Below are positions 1 through 8,709 of a stretch of 64,000 nt of DNA, in pieces. Where the stretch lies: positions 2,370,378 through 2,434,377 of the forward strand of contig NZ_CP014226.1 in the NCBI RefSeq assembly GCF_001545155.1, given 5' to 3'. This DNA is from Halomonas chromatireducens. GTDB lineage: Bacteria; Pseudomonadota; Gammaproteobacteria; Pseudomonadales; Halomonadaceae. The stretch's first letter is position 1, and every line of letters begins with the position of its first letter. Below the pieces are notes generated by a model, which saw only the letters and a list, made by a program, of their open reading frames with translations, had not been told where the DNA came from and made no database searches. The position numbers were made by a program, and so were the translations under genes.

Positions 1-615
1 TTCCGGCAGCCTCACGGACAGGTCCACCAGGTTCAGGGTGCCTGTCATGATGTAGAGAAAGCCGATACCGATGAGCAGGAAGGTAGTCCCGATCGTTCCC
101 ATCATCAGATATTGATAGGAAGCCATCACGGCCCGACGCTCGCGACCCGTGGCGATGAGCGAATAAGACGCCAGGGCGGCAATCTCGAAGAAGACGAAGA
201 TATTGAAGGCATCACCGGTGATGGTGATGCCCAGTAGCCCACAATTGGCCAGCAGGAAGGCAGCATAGAAGAAGCAATGCTTGTCCTCTCGAACCTCATT
301 CGCCACGCTGAGCCGTGCGAAAGGCATGACCACCGCGCTGATGAAACTGATCACCAGCAGAACCAGGATATTGACCGCGTCCACCCGGTACTCGATCCCC
401 ACCGGCGGCAACCAGCCTCCCATGTGGTAGGTGACGACGCCTTCAGCCTGGACACGGATCAGCAACAGAAGGGTAATGGTCAGGGTCAGCCAGCTTGTCA
501 GGGTGGCAGTCGCCCAGGCAGCACGTGGCGAGCGGGCCATGAGCATCACCAGCGGTGCCACCAGCATGGGAACAATGACCTGGAGCGCCGGCAAATGAAG
601 CTGAACCAGCCCCAT
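1..615 (-). CDS. mnhD: Mrp/Mnh Na+/H+ antiporter subunit D (partial, C-terminus outside window)
   Basis: This is the N-terminal 205 residues of a proton-conducting membrane subunit related to NuoN/NuoM; the family is usually about 500 residues, so the rest lies beyond the window start. The translation is hydrophobic with several membrane helices. It carries the conserved stretch ITGDAFNIFVFFEIAALASY, typical of MrpD, followed by a polar loop and a further helix pair. Its ATG overlaps the TGA of the preceding mnhC (ATGA), so the two are probably translationally coupled. It is the most distal gene visible of an operon that begins at 3045. Known role: ion translocation in the secondary Na+/H+ antiporter, giving salt and alkali tolerance. 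I am sure of the family; the length is unknown. Confidence 0.9.
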   Translation of the reverse strand, partial: MGLVQLHLPALQVIVPMLVAPLVMLMARSPRAAWATATLTSWLTLTITLLLLIRVQAEGVVTYHMGGWLPPVGIEYRVDAVNILVLLVISFISAVVMPFARLSVANEVREDKHCFFYAAFLLANCGLLGITITGDAFNIFVFFEIAALASYSLIATGRERRAVMASYQYLMMGTIGTTFLLIGIGFLYIMTGTLNLVDLSVRLPE

Positions 616-968
616 CACTGCGCCTCATCCTGAGCGTGGATCTCGTCCTCCTCGATGGTGCCGTAGAGCTCATGAATGCGCACCACCAGGGCAAGCCCCA
701 CGGCGGTCAGGGCCACACCGACCACGATCGCCGTCAAGATGAGCACATGAGGCAAAGGGTTGGAGTAATCGCTCACGCCCTCTACATAAATCGGTGCGGT
801 ACCCCCATCCAACTTGGCCAGGCTGATGAAGAAGATGAATACGGAGGTCTGAAAAATATTCAGTCCTACGATCTTCTTGATCAGGTTGCCTTGGGCAATA
901 ACGATGTAGAACCCCACCATCATGAGCACCACAACGACCCAATAGTTATAAAATCCAATCCACTCCAT
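615..968 (-). CDS. mnhC: Mrp/Mnh antiporter subunit C (NuoK-like)
   Basis: A 117-residue membrane protein with three predicted helices, the usual size and fold for MrpC/MnhC, which is homologous to NuoK of complex I. The segment GNLIKKIVGLNIFQTSVFIF matches the conserved second helix of the family. The loop with DGGTAPIYVEG and the following helix PLPHVLILTAIVVGVAL are also characteristic. The ATG overlaps the TAA of mnhB (TAATG), and the TGA overlaps the ATG of mnhD, so the three are tightly coupled. It works only as part of the hetero-oligomeric antiporter in the inner membrane. Confidence 0.93.
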   Translation of the reverse strand: MEWIGFYNYWVVVVLMMVGFYIVIAQGNLIKKIVGLNIFQTSVFIFFISLAKLDGGTAPIYVEGVSDYSNPLPHVLILTAIVVGVALTAVGLALVVRIHELYGTIEEDEIHAQDEAQ

Positions 969-1387
969 TACTCCCGCTCCCGGCCGGCAAAGGCATAGAA
1001 CAGGGTGAGGGCAACAGCAGCAACGGTAATGCCCACGCCTAGCTCGATGCCGATGATCCCAAGGGTTTCGCCTGCCTGATCATTCGCCAGCAGAACCTTG
1101 TATTCCAGAAACTGTCCGCCCAGCAGAATGCAAGCCAGGCCGAAGCCGATATAGAGAAGGACGCCGAAGGCAGCCAGGAACCGGGCCACCTCTGGGGGGA
1201 TGGCATCCTGCGCCACATCCAATCCGAAGATGAGGCTGAAGATGATGAAGCCCGCTGAGAAGATGATGCCCGCCTGGAAGCCGCCTCCGGGGCTGTACTC
1301 TCCATGGAACTGGATATACAGCGCATAGATCACGATGAGTGGAATCATGATCTTGGTAACGATCCGCAGAACGATGTGATGTTTCAC
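968..1387 (-). CDS. mnhB: Mrp/Mnh antiporter subunit B (MnhB domain)
   Basis: 139 residues forming a four-helix MnhB-domain protein. The motif [20 protein letters not shown] near residues 29-48 is the hallmark of the family. It is a separate polypeptide rather than the C-terminal part of a fused MrpA. The start ATG overlaps the stop of the upstream DUF4040 gene (ATGA). Function is inferred from the family: a structural subunit of the multisubunit Na+/H+ antiporter. Confidence 0.93.
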   Translation of the reverse strand: MKHHIVLRIVTKIMIPLIVIYALYIQFHGEYSPGGGFQAGIIFSAGFIIFSLIFGLDVAQDAIPPEVARFLAAFGVLLYIGFGLACILLGGQFLEYKVLLANDQAGETLGIIGIELGVGITVAAVALTLFYAFAGRERE

Positions 1388-1926
1388 GAGCGGCTCTCCC
1401 TGCTCCCTGGCTTCTTCTGGCGTCGCTTCCGCTGTCGGGCCCGGCCGCTACCGATCACCAGGATTACCGCCACGGCTGCGGTTAGCACGACCACTGCTTC
1501 GCCCAGGGTATCCAGTCCCCGGTAGCTGGCCAGTACTGAGGTCACCATATTGGGTATGCCGATTTCCTCCACCGACTGCTGGGTGAAATGCGGCGCCAGA
1601 TGGGTATGCGCAGGAGCCTGGGGATCACCAACCTGGGGCATGTCCAGTGTTCCGTAAATGAGTGCCCCCCCCGTGATCACGACCACCACCAGAGCCAGCA
1701 GGCTCTGGCGCGTAATCCGGACTTTTTCTTCACTGGTGGTCAACGCCAGCGTGGCCAGCATGAGAATGATCATGATCCCGGCACCGACGGCCGCTTCCGT
1801 CAAAGCAACATCAACGGCGTCGAGCATCACGAACAGGGAAGCCGCCAGCAGGCTGTAAATACCCGTGAGCATGATCACCGCGAAGAGGTTGCGAATTCTC
1901 ACCACGGCAACCGCCACCAAGGCCAT
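1384..1926 (-). CDS. DUF4040/MbhD-type Mrp antiporter subunit (corresponds to the MrpA C-terminal part)
   Basis: This protein has helices with the DUF4040 signature ([22 protein letters not shown]), then a linker and a last helix near [18 protein letters not shown], like the MbhD+MbhE regions fused to MrpA in Bacillus-type operons. Here it is an independent subunit between mnhG and mnhB, an arrangement also known from archaeal Mbh-like clusters. The tail is very basic ([11 protein letters not shown]). The ATG at 1926 lacks a good ribosome site and begins inside the first helix. An ATT at 1948-1950, overlapping the mnhG stop as TAATT, would add eight residues (IDLLLLAF) that restore the usual N-terminus, so the true start may be 1950. 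Confidence 0.85.
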   Translation of the reverse strand: MALVAVAVVRIRNLFAVIMLTGIYSLLAASLFVMLDAVDVALTEAAVGAGIMIILMLATLALTTSEEKVRITRQSLLALVVVVITGGALIYGTLDMPQVGDPQAPAHTHLAPHFTQQSVEEIGIPNMVTSVLASYRGLDTLGEAVVVLTAAVAVILVIGSGRARQRKRRQKKPGSRESRS

Positions 1927-1949
1927 GAAGGCCAGCAGCAGGAGGTCAA

Positions 1950-2279
1950 TTAAGGCTGCGATGACTCACTCTCCTTGTCGGGACGCCAAGGGGACAGCTT
2001 TCTCTGACGAGCCGCCTTGGTCAGTGCATGGCTTGCAGCAGGCGCCGTGAAAAACAGGAATACCAAGGTAAACAGCAGCTTGGCGACCACGCTCAGGGAG
2101 TCGGATTGCAGCATAAGGCCGCCCAGAATCAGAATCATGCAAAGGGTGTCGGTCATCCCGGCTGCCTGGATTCGGGAGTAGAAATCAGGAAAGCGAAGCA
2201 CGCCGATGCCACTGATTATCACCAGGATAGCGCCGCTGACCAACAGGAGGCCGCTAAGCAGATCCAGGACCAGGCTCAT
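1950..2279 (-). CDS. mnhG: Mrp/Mnh antiporter subunit G
   Basis: 109 residues with three membrane helices, as usual for MnhG/PhaG. The segment [20 protein letters not shown] after the first helix is the family signature. The C-terminal tail is polar and acidic. The ATG overlaps the TGA of mnhF (ATGA), and the TAA touches the proposed start of the DUF4040 gene. It belongs to the same seven-gene transcript that starts at 3045. Confidence 0.93.
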   Translation of the reverse strand: MSLVLDLLSGLLLVSGAILVIISGIGVLRFPDFYSRIQAAGMTDTLCMILILGGLMLQSDSLSVVAKLLFTLVFLFFTAPAASHALTKAARQRKLSPWRPDKESESSQP

Positions 2280-2566
2280 GGCTTCTCCTCCTCACTGCGC
2301 CTTTGCGAAGCGCCGAAACGGCCCGACTCGAAGAACTGCAGGACAGCCACAACACCGATGTAGTTGAGCAGCGCATAGACGATGGCAATGTCGATGAACT
2401 CGGGGCGACCGACGATGAAGCCAAGCAGGGCAATGAGTAGCACCGTAAGGCTGCCGACGACGTTCACCGCGAGGAGGCGGTCGAACAAAGTAGGGCCTAG
2501 GTAGGCGCGGATCAGCGCGCAGCCTATGCTGAAAAGAACGGCCAGTGCGATGGCAACCAGCATCAA
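2276..2566 (-). CDS. mnhF: Mrp/Mnh antiporter subunit F
   Basis: 96 residues, three helices, typical MnhF/PhaF. The stretch RAYLGPTLFDRLLAVNVVGS between helices one and two is the conserved family motif, and EFIDIAIVYALLNYIGVVAV is the conserved third helix. It overlaps both neighbours by four bases. MrpF homologues outside this operon type have been linked to bile-salt or organic-anion export, but this context indicates the antiporter role. Confidence 0.93.
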   Translation of the reverse strand: MMLVAIALAVLFSIGCALIRAYLGPTLFDRLLAVNVVGSLTVLLIALLGFIVGRPEFIDIAIVYALLNYIGVVAVLQFFESGRFGASQRRSEEEKP

Positions 2567-3045
2567 GACTCTCCCTCCAGCCGGGTTACCCGACGGTCCA
2601 TTTCCCCACTCAGCACGCCCTGCTCGAGCTCCTCGGTCAGGGCGTAGAACCAGACTTCCTGCGCGCGGACATAGACAGTCACCGTACCAGGCGTCAGCGT
2701 GATGGAGTTGGCGAGAAAAACCCGGCCCAGATCGGTTTTCTGAGTGGCCTCCAGACGACAGAAACGAGGACTGAGGCTCTTGCTACCCCTGATAATATGA
2801 CCGGCCACTATCAGATTGGCCTTTACCACTTCGATGAGCAGCCAGGGCAGGTAAGTCAGGATAGGGAGCAGCAAATGGATGGGATGCCCTTCTCGGTCGA
2901 GAATACGCATACGATATGCCAGGTACACCGTGAGGGCGACGGATACAATGCCCAGCGGGACAAGAATGGCATGGGTTAACTGACCGGAGAGCAGCAGCCA
3001 GACGGCGGCCATGATGACTGAAAGGCTAACGGCGTACTTGAGCAC
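2563..3045 (-). CDS. mnhE: Mrp/Mnh antiporter subunit E, first gene of the operon
   Basis: 160 residues: two or three N-terminal helices, then a soluble domain, as in MnhE/PhaE. The motif ANSITLTPGTVTVYV is strongly conserved in the family. The start is a GTG at 3045 preceded by AAGGAG at seven bases' distance, a strong ribosome site that decides the start. It opens the operon, so the promoter must lie in the 3046-3198 gap, which is AT-richer than the surroundings. I could not fix a -35/-10 pair with confidence. Confidence 0.92.
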   Translation of the reverse strand: MLKYAVSLSVIMAAVWLLLSGQLTHAILVPLGIVSVALTVYLAYRMRILDREGHPIHLLLPILTYLPWLLIEVVKANLIVAGHIIRGSKSLSPRFCRLEATQKTDLGRVFLANSITLTPGTVTVYVRAQEVWFYALTEELEQGVLSGEMDRRVTRLEGES

Positions 3046-3198
3046 GTTGAGCTCCTTGTATAACCCGGGCGTGTTAGCTCATAAGTTGCATTTATCCTGC
3101 CTGATTCGGCTCCCATATGGCATGCCGTGTAATTAAGACTTTATATTGAATCACCCCACAATGCCTGATCCATATCAGATTTAAATAAAAATGGCAGG

Positions 3199-4077
3199 TC
3201 AAAAGCGAGCAGGTTGACGGGCCACTTCCTCCAGAGCCCAGCCCTCGGCAACAATCTCACCTTCCAACACGTCAGCAGCTTCCTCCGGCAATCGCGGGAA
3301 AAAATTGAGCCCGGTACGTGCCTCCACCTCATTGATGCTCACCAGATAGTCGTCCAGCGGCTCGTCGCCGCGCACATCCTGGGGCATGATGAAGGCCAGC
3401 GCCATGGGCTCCTCGGCCGGTACCACAACGATCTTGTAGAAAGCCTCGGGAATCTCGACCAGTCCCACCCGGTTGGTCACGTTGTCGAAAAAGCGCTCGG
3501 GAAAGACCGGGCCGGTGATCACCTGCACCACACCGAAGCGTGGCACGAAGTGATCGATCACCACCTCTTCCAGCCGCTGCCAGAGGCGGCGGTTGAGGTC
3601 CGGCCGCTGCGGCGAGATATTGCTCATCAGGAACGACTGCTGCTGGGCCTGGCGACCGTGAACTACAGCAATCGCATAGTTGGGCGCCAGGTGACCCCGG
3701 TCATAGCCGCTGCCGGAATAACTGTCCGCCGCAACCGGCCAGAGTGTGCGCCAGTCGCGACGAAAGCCAGGCCTGTGCCCGGCGCTCGGGTCGTCTACCT
3801 CGTGCAGCAGGTAGCTGACCCACAGCGGATTGACCCTGATATCGGACCAGCCGACAAGAAAGCCGTCGTTGCGCAGCACGCGGTGTACGGTCAAGGGCGT
3901 CAGGGCTTCCCAGGTCGGAACTCCCATCCAGCTCAACTGATCGCGATACGCCTGCTCCTGGGTGTACCACAGCCCGCTGCCGACAATGACGAAAACGAGG
4001 GTGATACCGAACTGCCGGGTGCGAGAGCGCCAACGTGACAAGGGCGAGCGCCGGCGGCGGGAACGTGCTAGAGCCAT
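3199..4077 (-). CDS. Membrane-anchored DNA/RNA non-specific endonuclease (NucA/NUC1 family)
   Basis: 292 residues from the ATG at 4077; an in-frame ATG at 4110 would add 11 residues. A basic N-terminus (RSRRRRSPLSRWRSRTR) is followed by one hydrophobic helix (residues 24-37), so the enzyme is probably anchored in the inner membrane facing the periplasm, or secreted. The catalytic motif YDRGHLAPN contains the general base His129, and the metal-ligand Asn lies in MSNISPQRPDLNRRLW. These are the residues of the beta-beta-alpha metal nucleases such as Serratia nuclease and mitochondrial EndoG. It degrades DNA and RNA without sequence preference. It stands alone between the antiporter operon and the RAM-domain gene. 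Confidence 0.9.
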   Translation of the reverse strand: MALARSRRRRSPLSRWRSRTRQFGITLVFVIVGSGLWYTQEQAYRDQLSWMGVPTWEALTPLTVHRVLRNDGFLVGWSDIRVNPLWVSYLLHEVDDPSAGHRPGFRRDWRTLWPVAADSYSGSGYDRGHLAPNYAIAVVHGRQAQQQSFLMSNISPQRPDLNRRLWQRLEEVVIDHFVPRFGVVQVITGPVFPERFFDNVTNRVGLVEIPEAFYKIVVVPAEEPMALAFIMPQDVRGDEPLDDYLVSINEVEARTGLNFFPRLPEEAADVLEGEIVAEGWALEEVARQPARF

Positions 4078-4172
4078 GAGTCGATCCGAATGGTGCCACT
4101 GCCGGCACACATCGGCACCGGCACTTCAGTCAGTAGCCAAGATGTTCAAGGCAATGGGAAAGCAACCCCTGA

Positions 4173-4448
4173 TTACCAACCCAGCGAGAACATGGTTTCC
4201 AGATCGTGACGGGAATGGACTTGCATGGCGTTGAGGGTCTCGGTGTCGCGAATGCCCTCAACGGCATTGAGGCGCTCGGTAACCAGCTCGGCCAGGCTCT
4301 CGAAGTCCCGCGTGCGGGCGATCGCCACCAGATCATAGCGGCCACAGGTCGAATAGACTTCGCTGATACCCTCGACATCGGCGAGACGCTCAGCCACCGC
4401 CTTGACCTGCCCCTTGTCGGTGTTGATCAGGATCACGGCATTCTGCAT
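4173..4448 (-). CDS. Stand-alone AsnC/Lrp ligand-binding (RAM) domain protein
   Basis: 91 residues starting at the ATG at 4448, which is preceded by GGGGGAG. The whole protein is the ferredoxin-like RAM domain of Lrp/AsnC regulators (AVILINTDKGQ at the start, then CGRYDLVAIARTRDFESLAELV). No helix-turn-helix DNA-binding part is present. Such proteins are known to form oligomers that bind amino acids and may modulate full-length Lrp proteins; a direct role here is unknown. It is located downstream of the cytochrome oxidase operon on the same strand, with a gap of about 100 bases. Confidence 0.85.
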   Translation of the reverse strand: MQNAVILINTDKGQVKAVAERLADVEGISEVYSTCGRYDLVAIARTRDFESLAELVTERLNAVEGIRDTETLNAMQVHSRHDLETMFSLGW

Positions 4449-4551
4449 CGGGAACTCCCCCTGGATCTGGAACGTCCTGCGGCAAGTGCATTGCCGCGAC
4501 CTGGCGCGAGTATAGCAGGCTCGCCACGGCGGCTGTATCGTCGAGCCGAGC

Positions 4552-4902
4552 CTACAGGCAAGGCGGCAGGAACACGATGGGATAGCCGACGAACAGGGTG
4601 CCGCCTGCCGTGAACAGGAAGACACCGGCCGACACATAGGCGAAGTAGCACTCGCGACTCAACTCGGCCTTGCGAGCAGCAGCGACACTGGCCCAGGCCA
4701 GCCACAGCAGTAGCGCCGTGGTGACCAGAGTGGCCACCCCGACGCTGATGTTGATGCCGGTTAACATGTCGCGCGCAGGCTCGGGCGGCGCAACCGAGCA
4801 GGCCACCGAAAGCCCGGCGTAGATCCCCACGAACCAGATACTCCAGATGGTCAAGCCGCTGACCATGTGGATCGGATGGGTCAGGCTCAACAGACGTCTC
4901 AT
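4552..4902 (-). CDS. Small membrane protein of the cytochrome oxidase operon
   Basis: 116 residues starting at the ATG at 4902, which overlaps the stop of the subunit I/III gene (ATGA). Three hydrophobic segments are visible: around SGLTIWSIWFVGIYAGLSVA, around VATLVTTALLLWLAWASVA, and a C-terminal AGVFLFTAGGTLFVGYPIVF. I do not recognise a named family. The coupling suggests a role in assembly or stability of the oxidase, perhaps a small structural subunit; this is inference from position only. Confidence 0.75.
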   Translation of the reverse strand: MRRLLSLTHPIHMVSGLTIWSIWFVGIYAGLSVACSVAPPEPARDMLTGINISVGVATLVTTALLLWLAWASVAAARKAELSRECYFAYVSAGVFLFTAGGTLFVGYPIVFLPPCL

Positions 4903-7430
4903 GACGCTCTCCCCAGCACGGTCGGCAGCACCCAAATGGCCACGAACAGGACCCAGTAGACGACCAGGTGGTAATACCAGAAGCGTATGACGACTACCGG
5001 CTCTATCGGCACCTTGGCGCTGACGAAGCCATAGCCGACCCGCAGCCCCTGCAGCAGGCAGAGAATTGCCCCCAGCAACGCATGGATCAGCACATAGAGC
5101 AGCGCCACCAGCAAAGTGGCATCGTGGGCGGTTTCGGTGGGTGCCAGCTGAGCCTGCCAGATCACGACCATCAGCAGCACCGATTGCAAAGCGCCGAGCC
5201 CGCCCGCGAGATACATGCCTCCGCCGAGCCCGGCGTCGATGCCCCGCCGCAAGCGGCGCACCAGCTTGGCCAGCCAGAACGTCCCCAGGGTCAGCGCAAT
5301 GCCCCCCGCCACCAGCATGGGCAGGGAGAGCGGCGAGGTTTCAGGCATCTGCCACTCCGGTGCCACGGTCCACAGGTAGAACCAGCCGAACAGCAGCGAC
5401 AGAAAGAGCGAGCCATTGGCCAAGTGGGAGACCGACATGCACCATACGCCAGGCCCGTTCATGGTGTGGTAATGCAACGGTGGGTCGCTGGGCGCCATCG
5501 ACGCCTCGGGCGCCTTGCCGGGGTGTGCCCCGTTTTCCCATGACCAGCGCAGCAGCAGCACGACAGCTACCAGGGTTGCGATGGCCCCTATCCAGTAGAT
5601 CCGGGTCAACAGGCTGATACAGACGACGGCGATGGCCAGCGCCGCGAACAACGGCCACCAGGAATTGCTTGGCAGGTGGATGGTCTCACGCAGCTTGCCG
5701 GTCAGGGCATCGCTGCCCCAAGTCTCGCGTCGACCGTGCTGGATGTTGGCCAGGCCATGCTGCCCCTCGTAGATGGTGCGTGAAAGCTCGGGATTCTCCC
5801 ACAGCGGGTGGCGCGTCTCGACCTTCGGCAGGCTGACGAAGTTGTAGGCCGTGGGCGGCTTGGGCATGGCCCACTCCAGGGTATCGGCGCCCCAAGGATT
5901 CTGAGGCGCCTTCTTGCCGAAGCGAAAGTGGAGCGCAATATCGAGGATCAGGAGTGCCACGCCGATGGACATCATGAACCCGCCGATGGAAGAGATCAGG
6001 TTGTAGAGGTCCCAGCCCATGGCCGTATCGTAGGTGAAGACTCGCCGACGCATGCCCAGCAGTCCGGTCCAGTGCATGACCAGGAAGGTGACATTGAAAC
6101 CGAGGAAGATCAGCCAGAAGCTCCACTTGCCCAGCCGCTCCGAAGGCATGCGCCCCGACACCTGGGGCAGCCAGTAGTAGAGGCCGGCCATCAGCGGAAA
6201 GAGCATGCCGCCCACCAGCACGTAGTGCATATGGGCAACCACAAAGTGGGTGTCATGCACCTGCCAGTTGAATGGCACCAGGGCCAGCATGACGCCGGTC
6301 AGCCCGCCCAGCACGAAGATCACCAGGAAGCCGACGATCCACAGCATCGGCAGTGACATTTTCGGTCTGCCCAGCCACAGGGTCGAGAGCCAGACGAATA
6401 TCTGGATGCCGGTGGGAATCGCCACCAGCATGCTTGCCGCCGAGAAGAAGGCCAGTGCCAGCTGCGGTATGCCCAGGGTGAACATGTGATGCACCCAGAG
6501 CCCGAAGCTGACGAAGCCCATGATGATGATCGCCGCCACCACCCAGCCGTAGCCGACAATGGGCCGCCCGGCGAAAACCGGAATAAGAGTCGAGACGATG
6601 CCCGCCCCTGGGAGGAAGATGATGTAGACCTCCGGGTGACCAAAAAGCCAGAACAGGTGCGCCCACAGCACCGGGTCACCGCCGCCGGCCACCTCGAAGA
6701 AGGGCATTCCCACGGCACGTTCCAGCTCCAGCAGGATGCTGCCGAGAATCAGCGGTGGAAAACCGACCACTATCATCAGCGCCATCGCCAGGATGTACCA
6801 GGCGAACAGCGGCATCTTGTGCAGCGCCATGCCTTGGGTCCGCGTGCGCAGAATCGACACCACCAGCTCGACGCCTGCGGAGAGCGCCGATATCTCGACG
6901 AAGGTAATCCCCAGCAGCCAGAAATCGGAGCCGGGACCGGGCGAAAAGTCCCCGCTGCTAAGGGGGGTATACATGAACCAGCCGCTGGCGGGCGCCATCT
7001 CCAGGATAAGGCTGGAGAACAGGATGATGCCGCCGAACAGATAACAGTAATAACCGAAGGCGGTGAGTCGCGGGCAGACCAGATCCCGTGCCCCGATCAT
7101 CTTGGGAATCATGTAGATCGCCAACCCCTCGAGTATGGGAATGGCGAACAGGAACATCATCACCGTGCCGTGCATGGTGAAGACCTGATTGTAGATCTCC
7201 GGCGACATGAAGTCGTTGTCAGGAAAAGCCAGCTGGGTGCGAATCAGCATCGCCAGCAGGCCCCCGATCAGAAAGAAGATCGCCCCGGTGACCATGAAGC
7301 GCAGGCCGACGGTGGTATGGTTCACCACGGTCAGTGCGCGCAGCCCCTTGGGATTGCCCCAAACCTCATCCATTCCCTGTTGCAGCCGCCGGACTTCGGG
7401 GGACAGCGTCGCATCCTTGATATCACTCAT
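4899..7430 (-). CDS. ctaD: caa3-type cytochrome c oxidase, subunit I+III fusion
   Basis: 843 residues. Residues 1-580 are a haem-copper oxidase subunit I. HGTVMMF carries a haem a ligand, FGHPEVYIIFLPG carries a CuB histidine, the D-channel glutamate and the cross-linked tyrosine, VHHMF holds two CuB ligands, and HDTHFVVAHMHY holds the haem ligands. The Glu in GHPEVY makes it A1-type. Residues about 590-843 add seven-helix subunit III-like sequence (HYHTMNGPGVWCMSVSHLANG, then SLLFGWFYLWT). Fusion of I and III is known in some bacterial caa3/SoxM oxidases. It reduces O2 to water and pumps protons. The ATG overlaps the coxB stop. Confidence 0.95.
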   Translation of the reverse strand: MSDIKDATLSPEVRRLQQGMDEVWGNPKGLRALTVVNHTTVGLRFMVTGAIFFLIGGLLAMLIRTQLAFPDNDFMSPEIYNQVFTMHGTVMMFLFAIPILEGLAIYMIPKMIGARDLVCPRLTAFGYYCYLFGGIILFSSLILEMAPASGWFMYTPLSSGDFSPGPGSDFWLLGITFVEISALSAGVELVVSILRTRTQGMALHKMPLFAWYILAMALMIVVGFPPLILGSILLELERAVGMPFFEVAGGGDPVLWAHLFWLFGHPEVYIIFLPGAGIVSTLIPVFAGRPIVGYGWVVAAIIIMGFVSFGLWVHHMFTLGIPQLALAFFSAASMLVAIPTGIQIFVWLSTLWLGRPKMSLPMLWIVGFLVIFVLGGLTGVMLALVPFNWQVHDTHFVVAHMHYVLVGGMLFPLMAGLYYWLPQVSGRMPSERLGKWSFWLIFLGFNVTFLVMHWTGLLGMRRRVFTYDTAMGWDLYNLISSIGGFMMSIGVALLILDIALHFRFGKKAPQNPWGADTLEWAMPKPPTAYNFVSLPKVETRHPLWENPELSRTIYEGQHGLANIQHGRRETWGSDALTGKLRETIHLPSNSWWPLFAALAIAVVCISLLTRIYWIGAIATLVAVVLLLRWSWENGAHPGKAPEASMAPSDPPLHYHTMNGPGVWCMSVSHLANGSLFLSLLFGWFYLWTVAPEWQMPETSPLSLPMLVAGGIALTLGTFWLAKLVRRLRRGIDAGLGGGMYLAGGLGALQSVLLMVVIWQAQLAPTETAHDATLLVALLYVLIHALLGAILCLLQGLRVGYGFVSAKVPIEPVVVIRFWYYHLVVYWVLFVAIWVLPTVLGRAS

Positions 7431-8461
7431 GGTTCCATCGTCTCCAGCCAGGCTCCGATATCCTGCAGTGTCTCGGTGTCGATATGGTTATGAGGCGGCA
7501 TCCTGTTGCCGGGTTTGAGCGTCTGGTGGTGCTCCAGCCAATAGGCGATAGCCCCCTCCTGCATGGGCAACACACCCGCGCCCAGCGTAGGCCGAGAGCC
7601 GATGTCCGTCAGATCCGGTCCGACCATGGCATGGGGCAAGTCGTCGTCAACGAGCTCCTGAGGGAAACCCTCCACCGTGTGGCAGGCTGCGCAGTGCTCG
7701 CCGAAGGCTTCTCGCGCCTCGTCGAACCCCTCTTGCGGCTCTCGCGGGGCACGGCGCTCGGAGAGCCAGGCATCGTAATCCTCGCGCTCCATCGCCTCGA
7801 CGTGGAGCAGCATCCCCGTGTGCTGGGTACCACAGAATTCCGCGCACTGGGCGCCGAAGACGCTGGGCTCATCGGCTTCGAGGCGGATGGTGGTATAGCG
7901 CCCCGGCACCATGTCCCGCTTGCCACCGAGCCGCGGTATCCAGAAGGCATGGATCACGTCGGCACTCACAAGTCGAAAGTCGACTGGCTCGCCGGCCGGC
8001 ATCACAAGCCGGTTGGCGGTAACCACATCAGGCTCGCCGTTCTCGCCGGGATAGCGAATTTCCCACCACCATTGGTGCCCGACCACCTCGATGCGTTCGG
8101 CTTCTCCCTCGGGGAGGGGCAGCGGTATCATTCCGCGACCGGTAGGAGCCGCGAATACCAGCAGGGCAACAATGCTGACAAGCGGCAGCAGGATGCCGCC
8201 GCCAATCACCCAGCGCAGCATGATGCGCTGCTCCTCCCGCGGTGTTCGCTGCACCGGCTCGCGTCGCCGGAAGGTATAGAGCCATAGCACGAAGAGAACC
8301 AGCGCAACGACCACGCTGACACCGAGCATGGCCCACCATACCCAGAACTGGGCACTGGCCGCCGGGCCGGCCGGGTCGAGGATCGACATCTCACCAACAC
8401 AGCCTGTCAGCAGTCCCAGCAGCGCCAGGATCCCGACGGGGCGTTGCCATGAGCGGTTGAC
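7427..8461 (-). CDS. ctaC: Cytochrome c oxidase subunit II with fused cytochrome c domain (start unresolved)
   Basis: A lipoprotein signal (GILALLGLLTGC) is followed by two membrane helices and a cupredoxin domain with the CuA motif CAEFCGTQHTGM. A C-terminal cytochrome c domain with CAACH follows, with Met in RMPPH as likely axial ligand. This is the caa3 type, in which electrons reach CuA through the fused cytochrome. The reading frame is open far upstream, but no in-frame ATG, GTG or TTG lies near the signal peptide. The best ribosome site (GTAAGG at 8462-8475) points to a GTC codon at 8459-8461 where a GTG would be expected. Other options are ATT at 8485 and TTG at 8536, the latter inside the divergent gene. 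It heads the oxidase operon. Confidence 0.85.
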   Translation of the reverse strand, partial: VNRSWQRPVGILALLGLLTGCVGEMSILDPAGPAASAQFWVWWAMLGVSVVVALVLFVLWLYTFRRREPVQRTPREEQRIMLRWVIGGGILLPLVSIVALLVFAAPTGRGMIPLPLPEGEAERIEVVGHQWWWEIRYPGENGEPDVVTANRLVMPAGEPVDFRLVSADVIHAFWIPRLGGKRDMVPGRYTTIRLEADEPSVFGAQCAEFCGTQHTGMLLHVEAMEREDYDAWLSERRAPREPQEGFDEAREAFGEHCAACHTVEGFPQELVDDDLPHAMVGPDLTDIGSRPTLGAGVLPMQEGAIAYWLEHHQTLKPGNRMPPHNHIDTETLQDIGAWLETMEP

Positions 8462-8524
8462 CCGATGCCTTACAGGGCGTTGAATGCCAAAAAGGGCAAC
8501 GAAACCATCGCAAAGGACGCGACT

Positions 8525-8606
8525 ATGGCTGAACAAACAAGACGCTCGATCAAGAGCCGAGCCGCCATCGCCGGACATCCCCTGCACCCGGTCATGATCC
8601 ACTTCC
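8525..8606 (+). pseudogene. 5' remnant of a DUF2231 membrane protein gene
   Basis: An ATG at 8525 with a good ribosome site (AAAGGA) opens a frame whose first 27 residues (…IKSRAAIAGHPLHPVMIHF) match the N-terminus of DUF2231 proteins, where AGHPLHPxxIHFP precedes the first membrane helix. After 'IHF' the match stops abruptly at about 8606, and the frame runs through foreign sequence into the IS66 transposase. Neither the remaining helices nor any 3' piece is found beyond the element's right end at 10263. The gene was divergent from coxB and shared its upstream region. It appears to have been destroyed by the IS66-associated rearrangement. Confidence 0.65.
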
Positions 8607-8709
8607 AGCCGCAGCGTGGGCAGCCCTTCACCCAGGGTATGCCGCGCATCCCGCGCGCCCTCGGCACCCCGCACCAGCGCCAGAATGCGCTCTGTGCCTT
8701 CGGCGAGCC

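Noticed and set aside
7427..8674. A 415-residue CoxB starting at 8674
   Set aside because: The added 71 residues run antisense to the DUF2231 remnant and the scar, and would put the lipoprotein signal in the middle of the protein.
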